This document shows positions 9,840-18,832 of a stretch of DNA of 64,000 bases, piece after piece. The DNA is from Flavobacterium oreochromis. GTDB taxonomy: Bacteria > Bacteroidota > Bacteroidia > Flavobacteriales > Flavobacteriaceae. The stretch covers positions 2,238,001 through 2,302,000 of the forward strand of contig NZ_CP067377.1 of the NCBI RefSeq assembly GCF_019565455.1. Direction: 5' to 3'. A model generated the notes under the pieces. It did not search any database, was not told the DNA's origin, and saw only the letters and a list, made by a program, of their open reading frames with translations. Each line of letters begins with the position of its first letter. Positions within the stretch are counted from its first letter, which is position 1. A program made the translations under genes and the position numbers.

Positions 9840-10067
9840 ATGACATTACCAAAATTTGTTTTAGCAGATAACTCTGATTTTCCTGATGATATTTTTATCA
9901 TTCATTTAGAATTCCCTCGCTTTTTGATTAATTTAAAAGATGATTCAGTAGAATTTATAGAAGAATTAGATGACGAAGATGAATCAGAAATAGAAAGAGA
10001 AATGGAACACCTAATTACATTAGCAGGTGAATTTTACGATCGAGAAATGGAACGTTACGAAGAATAA
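9840..10067 (+). CDS. Small acidic conserved hypothetical protein
   Basis: 75 residues, very acidic at the C-terminal half (EELDDEDESEIEREMEHL), without signal or membrane segment. The sequence (LPKFVLADNSDFPDDIF, FPRFLINLKDD, LAGEFYDREMERYEE) is of a kind I recall as conserved but uncharacterised in flavobacteria. It has its own terminator, so it is probably a single-gene unit. No function is assigned. Confidence 0.65.
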   Translation: MTLPKFVLADNSDFPDDIFIIHLEFPRFLINLKDDSVEFIEELDDEDESEIEREMEHLITLAGEFYDREMERYEE

Positions 10068-10097
10068 ATAAAAAGTCATTTTATTATATCTTTAAAG

Positions 10098-10130
10098 TCC
10101 CGATAAATAATAATTTGTCGGGATATTTTT
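10098..10130 (+). terminator. Rho-independent terminator
   Basis: An 11-bp stem TCCCGATAAAT/ATTTGTCGGGA with one T-G pair, a 4-base loop and a T-rich tail, 30 bases after the small acidic gene. Confidence 0.75.
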
Positions 10131-10205
10131 AAGATATTAATTCTTTAAAAATATTTAGAAACTAAAGGGATTAAAAAGTAAATAAAAACGATAAAATAAG
10201 TTAAT

Positions 10206-11201
10206 ATGAATGAACATCCAATTTTTGCAGAACACCCTTGGCTGATTGTTACATTTGCAGTCGTAGTAATGTTTATGTTACTATTAGATTTAGGTATTTT
10301 TAATAAAAAAAGCCATGAAGTATCTAGTAAAGAAGCCGTAACTTGGTCGTTTGTTTGGATTGCTTTAGCTATGGCTTTTAGTGGATTAGTTTATCATTTT
10401 GCAGGAGCTACTAAGTTTTATGAATTTCAATCAGCATATTGGATAGAAAAGGCACTTTCAGTAGATAACCTATTTGTTTTTATAATGGTTTTTAAATTTT
10501 TTGATGTTGCTAATCAAAATAAACATAAAGTTTTATTTTGGGGAATAATAGGAGCTTTAGTTTTAAGAGCTATTTTTATTTTTTCAGGTGCTTTTTTAAT
10601 TGAATTAACTTATTTAAATAAAATTCTAGAATTATTAGGTTTTACTGGATTTACATACGATATTAATTTAGTAATGACGCTTTTTGGGTTATTCTTGATT
10701 TATGCGGGTATTAAATCATGGTCTACTAGTGATGATGAAGGGGATCAAGATTATAATGATACACGAGGAGCGAGATTAGTACGTAAATTTTTTAATGTTA
10801 CAGATGCATATGAAGGGGATAAATTTTTTACTATAGAAAATGGTAAAAAAATGGCTACCCCATTATTAGTAGTCGTTGCTGTAATTGAATTTACAGACTT
10901 ATTATTTGCCGTAGATTCAATACCTGCTATTTTTGCTATTTCACGTGATCCTTTTGTTCTTTATACATCTAATATTTTTGCTATATTAGGGTTAAGAGCC
11001 TTATTCTTTTTATTAGATAATTTTATTCATTTATTTCATAAATTGCCATATGGCTTAGCCATTATATTAACTTTTATAGGAACTAAAATGATTATAGCTC
11101 CTTTTTACCATGTAGATTCTATAATATCACTGATTATAATTGCCAGTGTTTTAGTATTATCTGTAATCTTATCAATAGCCTTTCCTGAATCTAAAGAATA
11201 A
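10206..11201 (+). CDS. TerC family integral membrane protein (Alx-like)
   Basis: 331 residues with about nine membrane helices. Family landmarks are the acidic membrane motifs FYEFQSAYWIEKALSVDN and VVAVIEFTDLLFAVDSIPAI, whose Asp/Glu residues probably form a metal path. The length and the cytoplasmic loop (DDEGDQDYNDTRGARLVRKF) fit the Alx/TerC class, in which E. coli Alx and MeeF export manganese. Metal export is therefore inferred; no Mn riboswitch-like leader was recognised upstream. Confidence 0.85.
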   Translation: MNEHPIFAEHPWLIVTFAVVVMFMLLLDLGIFNKKSHEVSSKEAVTWSFVWIALAMAFSGLVYHFAGATKFYEFQSAYWIEKALSVDNLFVFIMVFKFFDVANQNKHKVLFWGIIGALVLRAIFIFSGAFLIELTYLNKILELLGFTGFTYDINLVMTLFGLFLIYAGIKSWSTSDDEGDQDYNDTRGARLVRKFFNVTDAYEGDKFFTIENGKKMATPLLVVVAVIEFTDLLFAVDSIPAIFAISRDPFVLYTSNIFAILGLRALFFLLDNFIHLFHKLPYGLAIILTFIGTKMIIAPFYHVDSIISLIIIASVLVLSVILSIAFPESKE

Positions 11202-11299
11202 GAATATTTTTTATGATTTTACGAGTCATTTTATAAGAAAATTATAACGAATATCATTTGGCTTCTACTAATTCATTTATTAAACAAAACATGATATTT

Positions 11300-12020
11300 A
11301 TGAAAAAAATTAAAATTTTAATTTTTATATTTTAATATCACTAGCTTCCTTTGCTCAAACTGCAGATCAAGTGGTTACTAACTATATTAAAACAATAGGA
11401 GGGGAAGATAAGCTTAATAGTTTAAAAGGGATAAAGATGATTGCAAATTATGGAGGAGTAGAAATTCCAGTTGATGTTGTTGCTTTAAAAGGAGGGAAAA
11501 TGTATGTTGAAATTAATTTTCAAGGGAAGGAAATTAAACAAATGGCTTCTGATGGAAATGTAGCATGGACGACTAATATGATGACGTAAAAAGCAGAGAA
11601 ATTAGAAACAGAAGCAAATGAAAATCTAAAGTTGAGTAATCAAGATTTTCCAGATCCTTTTTTGATTACAAAACAAAAGGATATAAAATTGAACTATTAG
11701 GGAAAGAAACAAAAGAAGGCATTTTGTGTTTTAAAGTTAAATTAACTAAAAAAACAATAAAAATTACAGGAATTGAAACACCTAATGAAACATTTTATTT
11801 TTTTGATACAGAAAATTATTTACCAGTTGTGACAGAGGCAGAAATAAAACAAGGAGCTATGAAGGGACAGAAAATTATTTCGAAAATGATTGATTATCAG
11901 GAGTTAGAAGGTGTTTGTTTTCCATTTGCTTTAAATCAGTTTGGAGGAGATATGAAAGTAAAAAAAAATATTTTAAACCCTAGTCTAGAGGATAAAGAGT
12001 TTGTTTTTTCAGTAAAATAA
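11300..12020 (+). pseudogene. LolA-like outer-membrane lipoprotein-sorting family protein, disrupted
   Basis: The reading starts with a signal peptide (MKKIKILIFIF), loses frame in a T run near 11334, then continues SFAQTADQVVTNYIKTIGGE. It resembles flavobacterial secreted proteins annotated as outer-membrane lipoprotein-sorting. An in-frame TAA at 11587 (ACG TAA AAA) is a substitution, not a homopolymer slip. A further frame change near 11678 is needed to reach the intact tail (GYKIELLGKE ... KEFVFSVK, to 12020). Three lesions, one of them a point stop, favour a real pseudogene over sequencing error alone. Usual length would be about 240 residues. Confidence 0.6.
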
Positions 12021-12116
12021 ATTTAGAGCAATAGGACAATTTTTGGATCTTTTAATTTATTATGGCACATAAAATTAGTTTCATTCTTTTTGATCACTTC
12101 TTTGTAAAAATAATCT

Positions 12117-13489
12117 ATGAGTAAAATAAATAGATTAACCTTTTTAGGATCAGCATTATTATCAGTATTAGTTAATGCTCAAGAAAAAGTAATATTAAAA
12201 GAGAAAGAGTTGTTTGGAGACATAAAAGCTAGGCATATTGATCCTGCTTTAATGGGTGGACGTATTACTGATTTACAAACACACCCTAATAACAATAAAG
12301 TTATTTATACAGGTACTGCTGGAGTAGGCGTTTATAGAAGTTGGGATCTAGGAGAAACTTTAGAAATGGTTTCAAGCTTACCCGTATCACAGTTTTATCA
12401 TTTAAGTATAGATACTGATAAAGTACCTTATCATGTTTATGGAGGCTTACAAGATAATGGTTCTTGGTATGGTCTCACAAAAAGTCTAGGAGGTATAGAA
12501 TCAAGAGATTGGACTAGGGGAGGGCAAGGTGATGGATTTAAGGTTATAAAACATCTCTCAAAAAATATTATTTATAGCGAAATGCAAGGTGCAGAAAATG
12601 TTTGGAGGTATAATATAGATACTCAGGAATTAATTACCATTCAACCCTTACAGGTTAAAGGAGATCCTAAGTTACGATTTAATTAGAATGCTCCTATGGC
12701 AATAAGTAAAAAGCATATAGATAGATTATATATGGGAAGTCAAATTCTTTATAAATCGGAGGATAAGGGGCGAACATGGATTAAAATATCTCCTGATTTG
12801 ACAACAAATGATAAAGTAAAATAAAATCAAGAAAACTAGGGGGTATTTAAAGATAATTCAGGTGCAGAAAATCATTGTACTATATTTACCATAGCAGAAT
12901 CCCCTGTAAATGATCATGTAATTTGGGTAGGAACTGATGACGGCAATGTGCAAGTAACAAAAGATGGTGGGAAAACCTCGACTAATGTCCTAATGAATAT
13001 TTTGGGATTACCCAAAAATACTTGATGTTATCATATAGAAGCTAGAGAGAAATATCAGCTTGTTTCAAAAGAATTATTTGATTTAAATCAAAAATTAGCT
13101 ATGTAGTTAAATAGATTTTAATTTAAATCTAATAGATCAAATGATAGAAAAGGATAAAAAAACTATTCAAAAGAAGGTGAAAAATTAAAAGAAGCTATAA
13201 GGTAAAAGAAAGAATGGTCGCAACAATAGGAGGTAACTATGTTGGGACTCCAGAACCTCAATTAAGAGAAAAATTAGGTGAGTTATACGTTATGATAACT
13301 AATAGTTTTAATGCTCCATCTTTTTCTCAAATGGAAAATTTGGAAAGTATTAAATTTTCTTTTGATACATTGCAAAAAGAAATCAATTTAATCGAAAACA
13401 AAGACTTTTTAACATTAAAAAAGAAAGCAGAGAAAAATCATATACCGTATATATCTAAAAGCTTTGATGAGTTTATTAAGGATTTATAG
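12117..13489 (+). pseudogene. Secreted BNR/VPS10 (sortilin-like) propeller protein, degenerate with internal deletion
   Basis: A signal peptide (LTFLGSALLSVLVNAQ) is followed by family sequence KARHIDPALMGGRITDLQTHP and VIYTGTAGVGVYRSWDLGE. Intact homologues are about 900-1,100 residues, and here the first propeller blades run directly into a later blade (VSSLPVSQFYHL ... VYGGLQDNGSW), so several hundred residues are missing. Stops occur after DPKLRFN and DKVK, and frames change repeatedly. Blade motifs are still readable (LYKSEDKGRTW, VIWVGTDDGNVQVTKDGGK). The last 91 codons (13214-13489) are open and match the C-terminal helical region. This is a true pseudogene. Confidence 0.75.
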
Positions 13490-13525
13490 AGCTTTATTTT
13501 ATATAAGTAATTATCTATATTAGAT

Positions 13526-13567
13526 AAAAAAACTGTTTAGAAAAGAAATGATCTAAACAGTTTTTTA
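13526..13567. terminator. Bidirectional terminator
   Basis: Stem AAAAAACTGTTTAG(A)/(T)CTAAACAGTTTTTT with a loop of about 10 bases lies between the convergent BNR pseudogene and meaB. It overlaps the meaB stop codon. Confidence 0.8.
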
Positions 13568-14652
13568 TTGGTGTTTAAAATAATTATCTAATAGTCTTTG
13601 CGCAGATGCAAAAGGAGAACTTTCGTTATTTTGTATAGCTCTTTTTTCGTTTTCTAAAAGAGACAAAGTTGCAGGGTGGTTAAAAAAATGACTTTTCAGT
13701 TGTTCATTAATGCTTTCTAAAAGCCAATATTGATTTTGGTCATTTCTTTTACTTTCGAAATAACCATTTTGTTTTGTTAATACGATATATTCTTCTATAG
13801 TTTGCCATATAGAATCAATACCTTTTTTTTCTAAAGCACTACAGGTTGTAACTTTAGGAATCCAACCAGAATTTTTTTCAGGAAATAAATGTAAGGCCCT
13901 ATTGTACTCTGTTTTGGCAAGTTTAGCTTTTGTCGTATTATCGCCATCAGCCTTATTAATTACTACTAAATCTGCCATTTCCATGATACCTCTTTTAATG
14001 CCTTGTAATTCGTCACCAGCACCAGCTAAATTTAATAAAAGAAAAAAGTCAGTCATGCTGTGTACTGCTGTTTCGCTTTGACCTACGCCAACTGTTTCTA
14101 CTAGTATTACGTTAAATCCACAAGCTTCACATAGTATAATGCTTTCACGGGTTTTTCTTGCTACACCACCTAAGCTTTCTCCAGATGCACTAGGTCGAAT
14201 ATAAGCATACTCATCTTTAACTAGTTCTTCCATACGGGTTTTATCTCCTAATATACTTCCGTGACTAATGCTTGAACTGGGATCAACAGCAAGTACTGCT
14301 ACTTTTTTCCAAAAGAAGTCAGTAGCTTTCCAAAAGCTTCTATAAAAGTACTTTTTCCTACTCCAGGAACACCAGTAATGCCAATTCTAATAGATTTATT
14401 ACTATATGGAAGGCAGTTTTGAACAATCGTATTAGCTTTTTCTTGATGTTCTATATTAGTGCTCTCAACGAGAGTGATTGCTCTACTAAGTGCTGTTTTG
14501 TCATTCTTAAGTATGGCTTTTATAAGAGCTTCTGTGCTTAAGTTTGCTTTTCTATTTTGTCTAATTTGGATGATTGCCTTCTGATTAATACTTTCAGGTT
14601 GTTCAATGCCTTCATTTTCTTTTAAAGCTGATTTTTTTCTGTAAGTATTCAA
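13565..14652 (-). CDS. meaB: Methylmalonyl-CoA mutase-associated GTPase MeaB (one frameshift)
   Basis: A G3E-family P-loop GTPase that guards and reloads the B12-dependent methylmalonyl-CoA mutase. It has the P-loop [10 protein letters not shown], the [18 protein letters not shown] region, [10 protein letters not shown] (switch II region) and VINKADGDN (base recognition NKAD). One A missing from an A-run near 14305 breaks the frame between SFGKK and [10 protein letters not shown], and the conserved reading resumes at once. Joined length is about 360 residues, slightly longer than usual because of an N-terminal basic extension. The mutase genes are not in this window. Confidence 0.9.
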
Positions 14653-14762
14653 TGGATTTAGTTTTTTAGTAAAGATAATTATTTTTTAATAATAATAATT
14701 TCTCTTTAAGATGTAGATTGTAAAATTATCTGTTATTTTGTTGAAATCGAAATATATTTATC

Positions 14763-15345
14763 ATGGGTAAAAAAATGTTAGATCTAGATTGTCAATCAGT
14801 TGAAATATTTTTTAGTTTAGAAACATTTGAACAAAGGATTATTAAAAAGAATTTTGAAGTAGGGGGATTATTTAGTCTCTCAAGGAGATCCTTTTTTGTA
14901 TTTACCTGTTGTTAAATCAGGAGTAGTTAGGTTAGATTGTACTTCTGTTGTAAAAGATGTATTGTTAGATTATGTAGTGGCAGGAGAAGCTTGTATGGTG
15001 AGTTTTTCCCATTATAAGATCATGGATAAATTATTATTTACAGCTCAAGCTTTAACAAAGGTGGAGGCATGGTTGTTACCAAAAGATTTAATTGATGAAT
15101 TGTTGTTAAAAGATAAAGCTTTTGTTGATTATTTAGTCAATAGGTTAGCTTTTGAATTTCAAAATATATTACAACTATATGTTGGGTTGCAAAATGATGA
15201 TTTAGAAAAACGTTTAGAGCGATATCTTCAAAAATATGGGAATAAGCTAGAAATAAATGGTATTAAGTTGACCCATCAACAAATAGCAATTGATTTAGGA
15301 GTCAGTAGAGAAAGTATTTCAAGAATTATGGCTAAGAAAAATTAG
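14763..15345 (+). CDS. Crp/Fnr family transcriptional regulator (one frameshift)
   Basis: A cyclic-nucleotide-binding-like barrel (NFEVGDYLVSQGDPFLYLPVVKSGVVRL, about residues 30-60) is followed by a dimer helix and a winged helix-turn-helix (LTHQQIAIDLGVSRESISRIM). The frame breaks at a G5 run near 14864; removing one G joins VG to DYLVSQG. This is one of only a few insertions rather than deletions in the window. No FeS-cluster cysteines of the Fnr type are seen at the N-terminus (one Cys only), so oxygen sensing is not indicated. The effector is unknown. Confidence 0.8.
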
Positions 15346-15346
15346 G

Positions 15347-15376
15347 ACGTTGTGATCTACATCACAACGTTTTTTA
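15347..15376 (+). terminator. Rho-independent terminator after Crp/Fnr gene
   Basis: A perfect 10-bp stem ACGTTGTGAT/ATCACAACGT with loop CTAC, followed by T6, starts immediately after the stop codon. The stem half TGTGAT...ATCACA also resembles a Crp site, but its position and T-run favour termination. Confidence 0.8.
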
Positions 15377-15414
15377 TTTTACAAAATTATTTTTGTTTCT
15401 TAAAAAAAACTTAT

Positions 15415-15648
15415 ATGGATGCTTTAGTACCAAACAATTCTTTAATTACAGCTACGCCTGAAGAGGGAAGGATGTTAGCAGTAAAAATGGCTAGATTAGT
15501 CATAAAATATACACAACCTGATGCTTCAGTACGTGAAAAATTAAGACCAGTTTACGCAGAAGATCCTGCAATGTTAATTGCTATTGGTCAGACAGTAGCG
15601 TTAGAGTTTGCTACTATAGCAAAAGCTAATAATTATTGGAAAAAATAA
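15415..15648 (+). CDS. Small hypothetical protein
   Basis: 77 residues from ATG 15415 (MDALVPNN). The open frame extends upstream to 15352 but there overlaps the terminator, so the downstream ATG is preferred. The protein is soluble, largely helical and Ala-rich (GRMLAVKMARLVIKY, PAMLIAIGQTVALEFATIAKANNYW). I do not recognise it. A large inverted-repeat element follows 12 bases after the stop. Confidence 0.5.
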   Translation: MDALVPNNSLITATPEEGRMLAVKMARLVIKYTQPDASVREKLRPVYAEDPAMLIAIGQTVALEFATIAKANNYWKK

Positions 15649-15660
15649 GCGTGTTAATTT

Positions 15661-15777
15661 TATTTTAAAGGCTGTTCAAATATTTTACCATTTGTTCTAG
15701 GGGTCAGATAAATTTAGCTATTCTATAGTAGTTAAAATTTGAGAACAATAAGTAGATTTTATCGGACAGCCTTTTGC
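15661..15777. repeat. Inverted-repeat element, about 115 bp
   Basis: Outer arms TAAAGGCTGTTC and GGACAGCCTTT pair with one T-G. Inside them TTGTTCT (about 15688) and AGAACAA (about 15748) form a second set of arms, so the whole element can fold into a long interrupted hairpin. It contains no gene. It may be a bidirectional terminator for the flanking convergent genes, a MITE-like mobile remnant, or a small RNA. The left arm shares TGTTCAAA with the element at 18657. Confidence 0.5.
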
Positions 15778-15783
15778 TTAAAA

Positions 15784-16002
15784 TTAAAATTTCATAAGTA
15801 GATTTCTGTTATAGGCAGTATTGTTTTTAAGGTTTTTTAAATGAGGTTTATCTTTAGTAAAATTAACAAACCATTTTGCTAATTCATCAATTTCTGATGA
15901 AATCAAAATATTCATTGATTGATTTAATTCTTTATTAAATTGTTCAGGATTTAAACTAGCCTTTTCTAATTTTCTTTGAATATAAGTAGACATTGTTTTC
16001 AT
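15784..16002 (-). CDS. Small hypothetical protein
   Basis: 72 residues, or 69 if started at the second Met (MSTYIQRKLEKASL). Helical and charged, with SEIDELAKWFVNFTKDKPHLKN in the middle; no signal or membrane segment. Not recognised. Coding potential is supported only by length and composition. Confidence 0.4.
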   Translation of the reverse strand: MKTMSTYIQRKLEKASLNPEQFNKELNQSMNILISSEIDELAKWFVNFTKDKPHLKNLKNNTAYNRNLLMKF

Positions 16003-16210
16003 AAGGTTATAAATTTATTTATTTGGGTTCTTAAAATTAGAAAAAAATATCTTACCATGCAAAAAAAAATCACTATTTTATAAAATAATTTTTAAATTGA
16101 TATCTGAAAATATTTTAGCCTTTTATTTTTAACAAAATATCGTTGATAAATTAAGGGTATCGAATAGTTTAAATATTCTTAATTTTACAATAAACTAAAC
16201 TCTAATTTGT

Positions 16211-17614
16211 ATGCCTATTTCAAAAGAATTAATTCAAAAGTTGATAGATGTTGTTGGAGAACCATATGTTTTCACCGATATAGAGACACGAGAAGCGTAT
16301 GGACATGATGAAACTGAAGATTTTTCCTTTCCACCAGGAGTAGTTGTAAAACCAAGTAGTGCAGAAGAAGTAGCTTCAGTTGTTAAATTAGCAAATGAAT
16401 TTTATACCGCTGTTGTCCCCATAGGAGGGCAGACAGGTTTAAGTGGAGGAGCTTTGTCTGTGTTAGAAGGAATTGGTCTTTCCACAGAACGATTAAATAA
16501 AATTATTGAAATAGATGAAAAAAACCTTCAAGTTATCACAGAACCAGGCGTTATAACACAAGTATTACGAGAAACAGTTGCGGAAAAAGGTCTTTTTTAT
16601 CCTGTAGATCCAAGTAGTATGGGGAGTTGCTTCATAGGAGGTAATATAGCAGAAAACTCAGGAGGGGCTAGGGCTGTTAAATATGGATTAACTAAAGATT
16701 ATATACTTAACTTGCAGGTTGTTTTACCTAATGGACAAATTATATGGACTGGAGCTAATACATTAAAAAATTCTACAGGCTACAATCTAACTCAACTAAT
16801 GGTAGGAAGCGAAGGAACATTAGGAATTGTAACAAAAGCAGTTATAAAATTACTTCCGAAAGTATCTTTTAATATATTAATGCTAGTGCCATTTTATAAA
16901 GCAGATCAAGCTTGTGAGGCCGTTTCTGCCATTTTTAGAGCAGGCATTGTACCTAGTGCTTTAGAATTTATGGAACGGGATGCTATTGATTGGAGTTTAA
17001 AATATATAGAAGGGATTGCTATTGAAGTAAAACCCGATCATCAAGCCCATTTGTTAATTGAAGTAGATGGAAATTATTCAGAAATTTTAATGCTAGAAGC
17101 AGAGAAGATAATGAATGTTCTTGATAATTTTGAAATTGATGAAATTCTTTTTGCTGATACAGAAGATCAAAAGAATGCGTTGTGGAAAATGAGACGAGGC
17201 GTGGCAGAAGCCGTTAAAGCAAATTCAATTTATAAAGAAGAAGATACTGTAGTACCTCGATATGAATTACCCAAATTACTAAAAGGAATTAAGTTAATAG
17301 GGGCTAAATATGGGTTTCAATCAGTTTGTTACGGACATGCAGGAGATGGTAATTTGCATGTGAATATTATTAAAGGAAATTTAACGGATAAACAATGGAA
17401 AGAAGAAGTTCCAAAAGGGATCCGTGAAATTTTTGAGCTAACACTTTCTTTAAAAGGGACTTTGTCTGGAGAACACGGTATTGGCTGGGTGCAGAAAAAT
17501 TATATGGATATAGCTTTTTCAAAAATGCACTTAGAATTAATGGAACAGATTAAATATATTTTTGATCCTAATAATATTATGAATCCAGGTAAAATCTTAC
17601 CAGATAAATTTTAA
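16211..17614 (+). CDS. FAD-linked oxidase, glycolate oxidase GlcD / D-lactate dehydrogenase type
   Basis: 467 residues. The N-terminal PCMH-type FAD domain holds VPIGGQTGLSGGAL and the isoalloxazine-binding region SCFIGGNIAENSGGARAVKYG. The C-terminal FAD-oxidase domain ends in CYGHAGDGNLHVN and SLKGTLSGEHGIGWVQKNYM, whose His residues are typical of 2-hydroxy-acid oxidases that pass electrons to the quinone pool. Intact and full length. Substrate (glycolate, D-lactate or D-2-hydroxyglutarate) cannot be decided; no GlcE/GlcF partners are adjacent. Confidence 0.85.
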   Translation: MPISKELIQKLIDVVGEPYVFTDIETREAYGHDETEDFSFPPGVVVKPSSAEEVASVVKLANEFYTAVVPIGGQTGLSGGALSVLEGIGLSTERLNKIIEIDEKNLQVITEPGVITQVLRETVAEKGLFYPVDPSSMGSCFIGGNIAENSGGARAVKYGLTKDYILNLQVVLPNGQIIWTGANTLKNSTGYNLTQLMVGSEGTLGIVTKAVIKLLPKVSFNILMLVPFYKADQACEAVSAIFRAGIVPSALEFMERDAIDWSLKYIEGIAIEVKPDHQAHLLIEVDGNYSEILMLEAEKIMNVLDNFEIDEILFADTEDQKNALWKMRRGVAEAVKANSIYKEEDTVVPRYELPKLLKGIKLIGAKYGFQSVCYGHAGDGNLHVNIIKGNLTDKQWKEEVPKGIREIFELTLSLKGTLSGEHGIGWVQKNYMDIAFSKMHLELMEQIKYIFDPNNIMNPGKILPDKF

Positions 17615-17656
17615 TTAAATAGTCTTTAAAGCATAATCTAAGATATAATTTTATAT

Positions 17657-17703
17657 AAAAAGAGATTGTGCAGTTTAATTTTAGACTGCGCAATCTCTTT
17701 TTT
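17657..17703 (+). terminator. Rho-independent terminator after FAD oxidase
   Basis: A 14-bp stem AGAGATTGTGCAGT/ACTGCGCAATCTCT with a wobble pair and a 10-base loop, flanked by A5 and T6. Confidence 0.8.
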
Positions 17704-17782
17704 GTAAAAGATTCTGTCCATTGGAAATAGTTTTAAATAAGCAATTTTATAAGTGTATTTGACTCTTTAGGATACGCTCTTT

Positions 17783-18379
17783 TTATTTGATAATTCTAAA
17801 TGTTAAATTAATTCTTGAACCTACGTCTTTTTGAGTTTTAGGAATTTGATGTTTCCAGAAATGCTGTAATGCACCTTTCATTATTAATAAGCTTCCATGT
17901 TGTAGATTTATATTTTGTTTAGCTGTTTCAATGGTATTGTGTTTAAGTTGAAAATTTCTTTCAGCTCCAAAGCTAACAGAAGCAATCATAGGGTTTCTAC
18001 CTAATTCTTTTTCATTATCTGCATGCCAGCCCATACTATCTTGTCCGTTGCGATAGTTATTTAGTAAAACAGTTGTAAAGTGAGTATTGCAAACTCGTTC
18101 AACCTCATCTTTAATATGAATTAATAAAGGAGTCCATTGATGTGGGTGCATTATTATATTAGAATAAGCGTAAGGTTTTCCTTCATTGCCAAATAGAGCT
18201 GTTAGTCGGGGTTGTAAATGCTCTTTTCCATAAACTGTTATCTTATCTTGTTGCCATGGAATTTCAGATTCTAATTTTTGAAAAAAAGTATTAGCTTGTT
18301 CTAATGAAAAAAAAGCAGGATAATAAATTAGTTCCGCATCAGGAAGCTTAAATTCTATTATTTCGTCAGGAAAAAGCAT
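17783..18379 (-). CDS. alkB: Alpha-ketoglutarate-dependent DNA repair dioxygenase AlkB
   Basis: 198 residues of the 2OG-Fe(II) AlkB family, which oxidatively removes methyl groups from 1-methyladenine and 3-methylcytosine. Iron ligands are in GWHADNE (HxD), with a distal His in the GALQHFWKH region. The 2-oxoglutarate-binding Arg pair is in SRINLTFR. NNYRNGQDSMGWHAD and ASVSFGAERNF are typical of the bacterial ALKBH2/3-like group. The gene stands alone with no Ada partner visible. Confidence 0.85.
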   Translation of the reverse strand: MLFPDEIIEFKLPDAELIYYPAFFSLEQANTFFQKLESEIPWQQDKITVYGKEHLQPRLTALFGNEGKPYAYSNIIMHPHQWTPLLIHIKDEVERVCNTHFTTVLLNNYRNGQDSMGWHADNEKELGRNPMIASVSFGAERNFQLKHNTIETAKQNINLQHGSLLIMKGALQHFWKHQIPKTQKDVGSRINLTFRIIK

Positions 18380-18832
18380 TTCGTTAAGTATTTAGAATAT
18401 TGTTTGAATTAAAATAAAAAACAAAATTCAAGTTTTTTAAGCTTCATTAATTCTGTTTGATACTATTTAATGTATACAAATATAAAATAAAATAACGCTT
18501 AAGAAGTTTTTTTAACAAATAATAGATAATTTGTTTTATGTTTTATTTTCCTAAAAATTTAATGTATCTATCATTAAAATGATAAAGAATCAAGTGAAAC
18601 TATTATAATAAAGACTAATGTTTTTTGATTCTGTTTAGATAATATTTTATCAAAGTAAAAAGAGGTTGTTCAAAAAGTTTAAAATTCTACGATTTAATTT
18701 TATTCAATGATTATAGAAAAATAACCTTGGTTGTATTAATTAAATCATGGTGTTTATCCTGTATATTAGGATGATAAATTAAGTCTTTGATACTACTTTT
18801 TGAACACCTCTTCAAAAAATAAAAGAGTATAA
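18380..18832. other. Intergenic region, AT-rich, containing a long inverted repeat
   Basis: No gene is seen between alkB and the EamA gene. The left part (18380-18656) is plain AT-rich sequence that presumably holds the alkB promoter, although no clear TAnnTTTG box was found. The right part is the inverted-repeat element described separately. Confidence 0.5.
18657..18812. repeat. Inverted-repeat element, about 155 bp
   Basis: Arms AAGAGGTTGTTCAAAAAGT (left) and ACTTTTTGAACACCTCTT (right) are complementary over 18 bp except for one extra T. The interior, about 115 bases, has no open frame but includes a smaller hairpin TTTATCCT/AGGATGATAAA near 18754-18779. Possible natures are a MITE, a small structured RNA, or an oversized terminator of the EamA gene. 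No clear target-site duplication is visible. Confidence 0.5.

Noticed and set aside
15347..15370. Crp-binding palindrome TGTGAT-N4-ATCACA after the Crp/Fnr gene
   Set aside because: It lies right after a stop codon, extends to a 10-bp stem and ends in T6, so it is better explained as a terminator.
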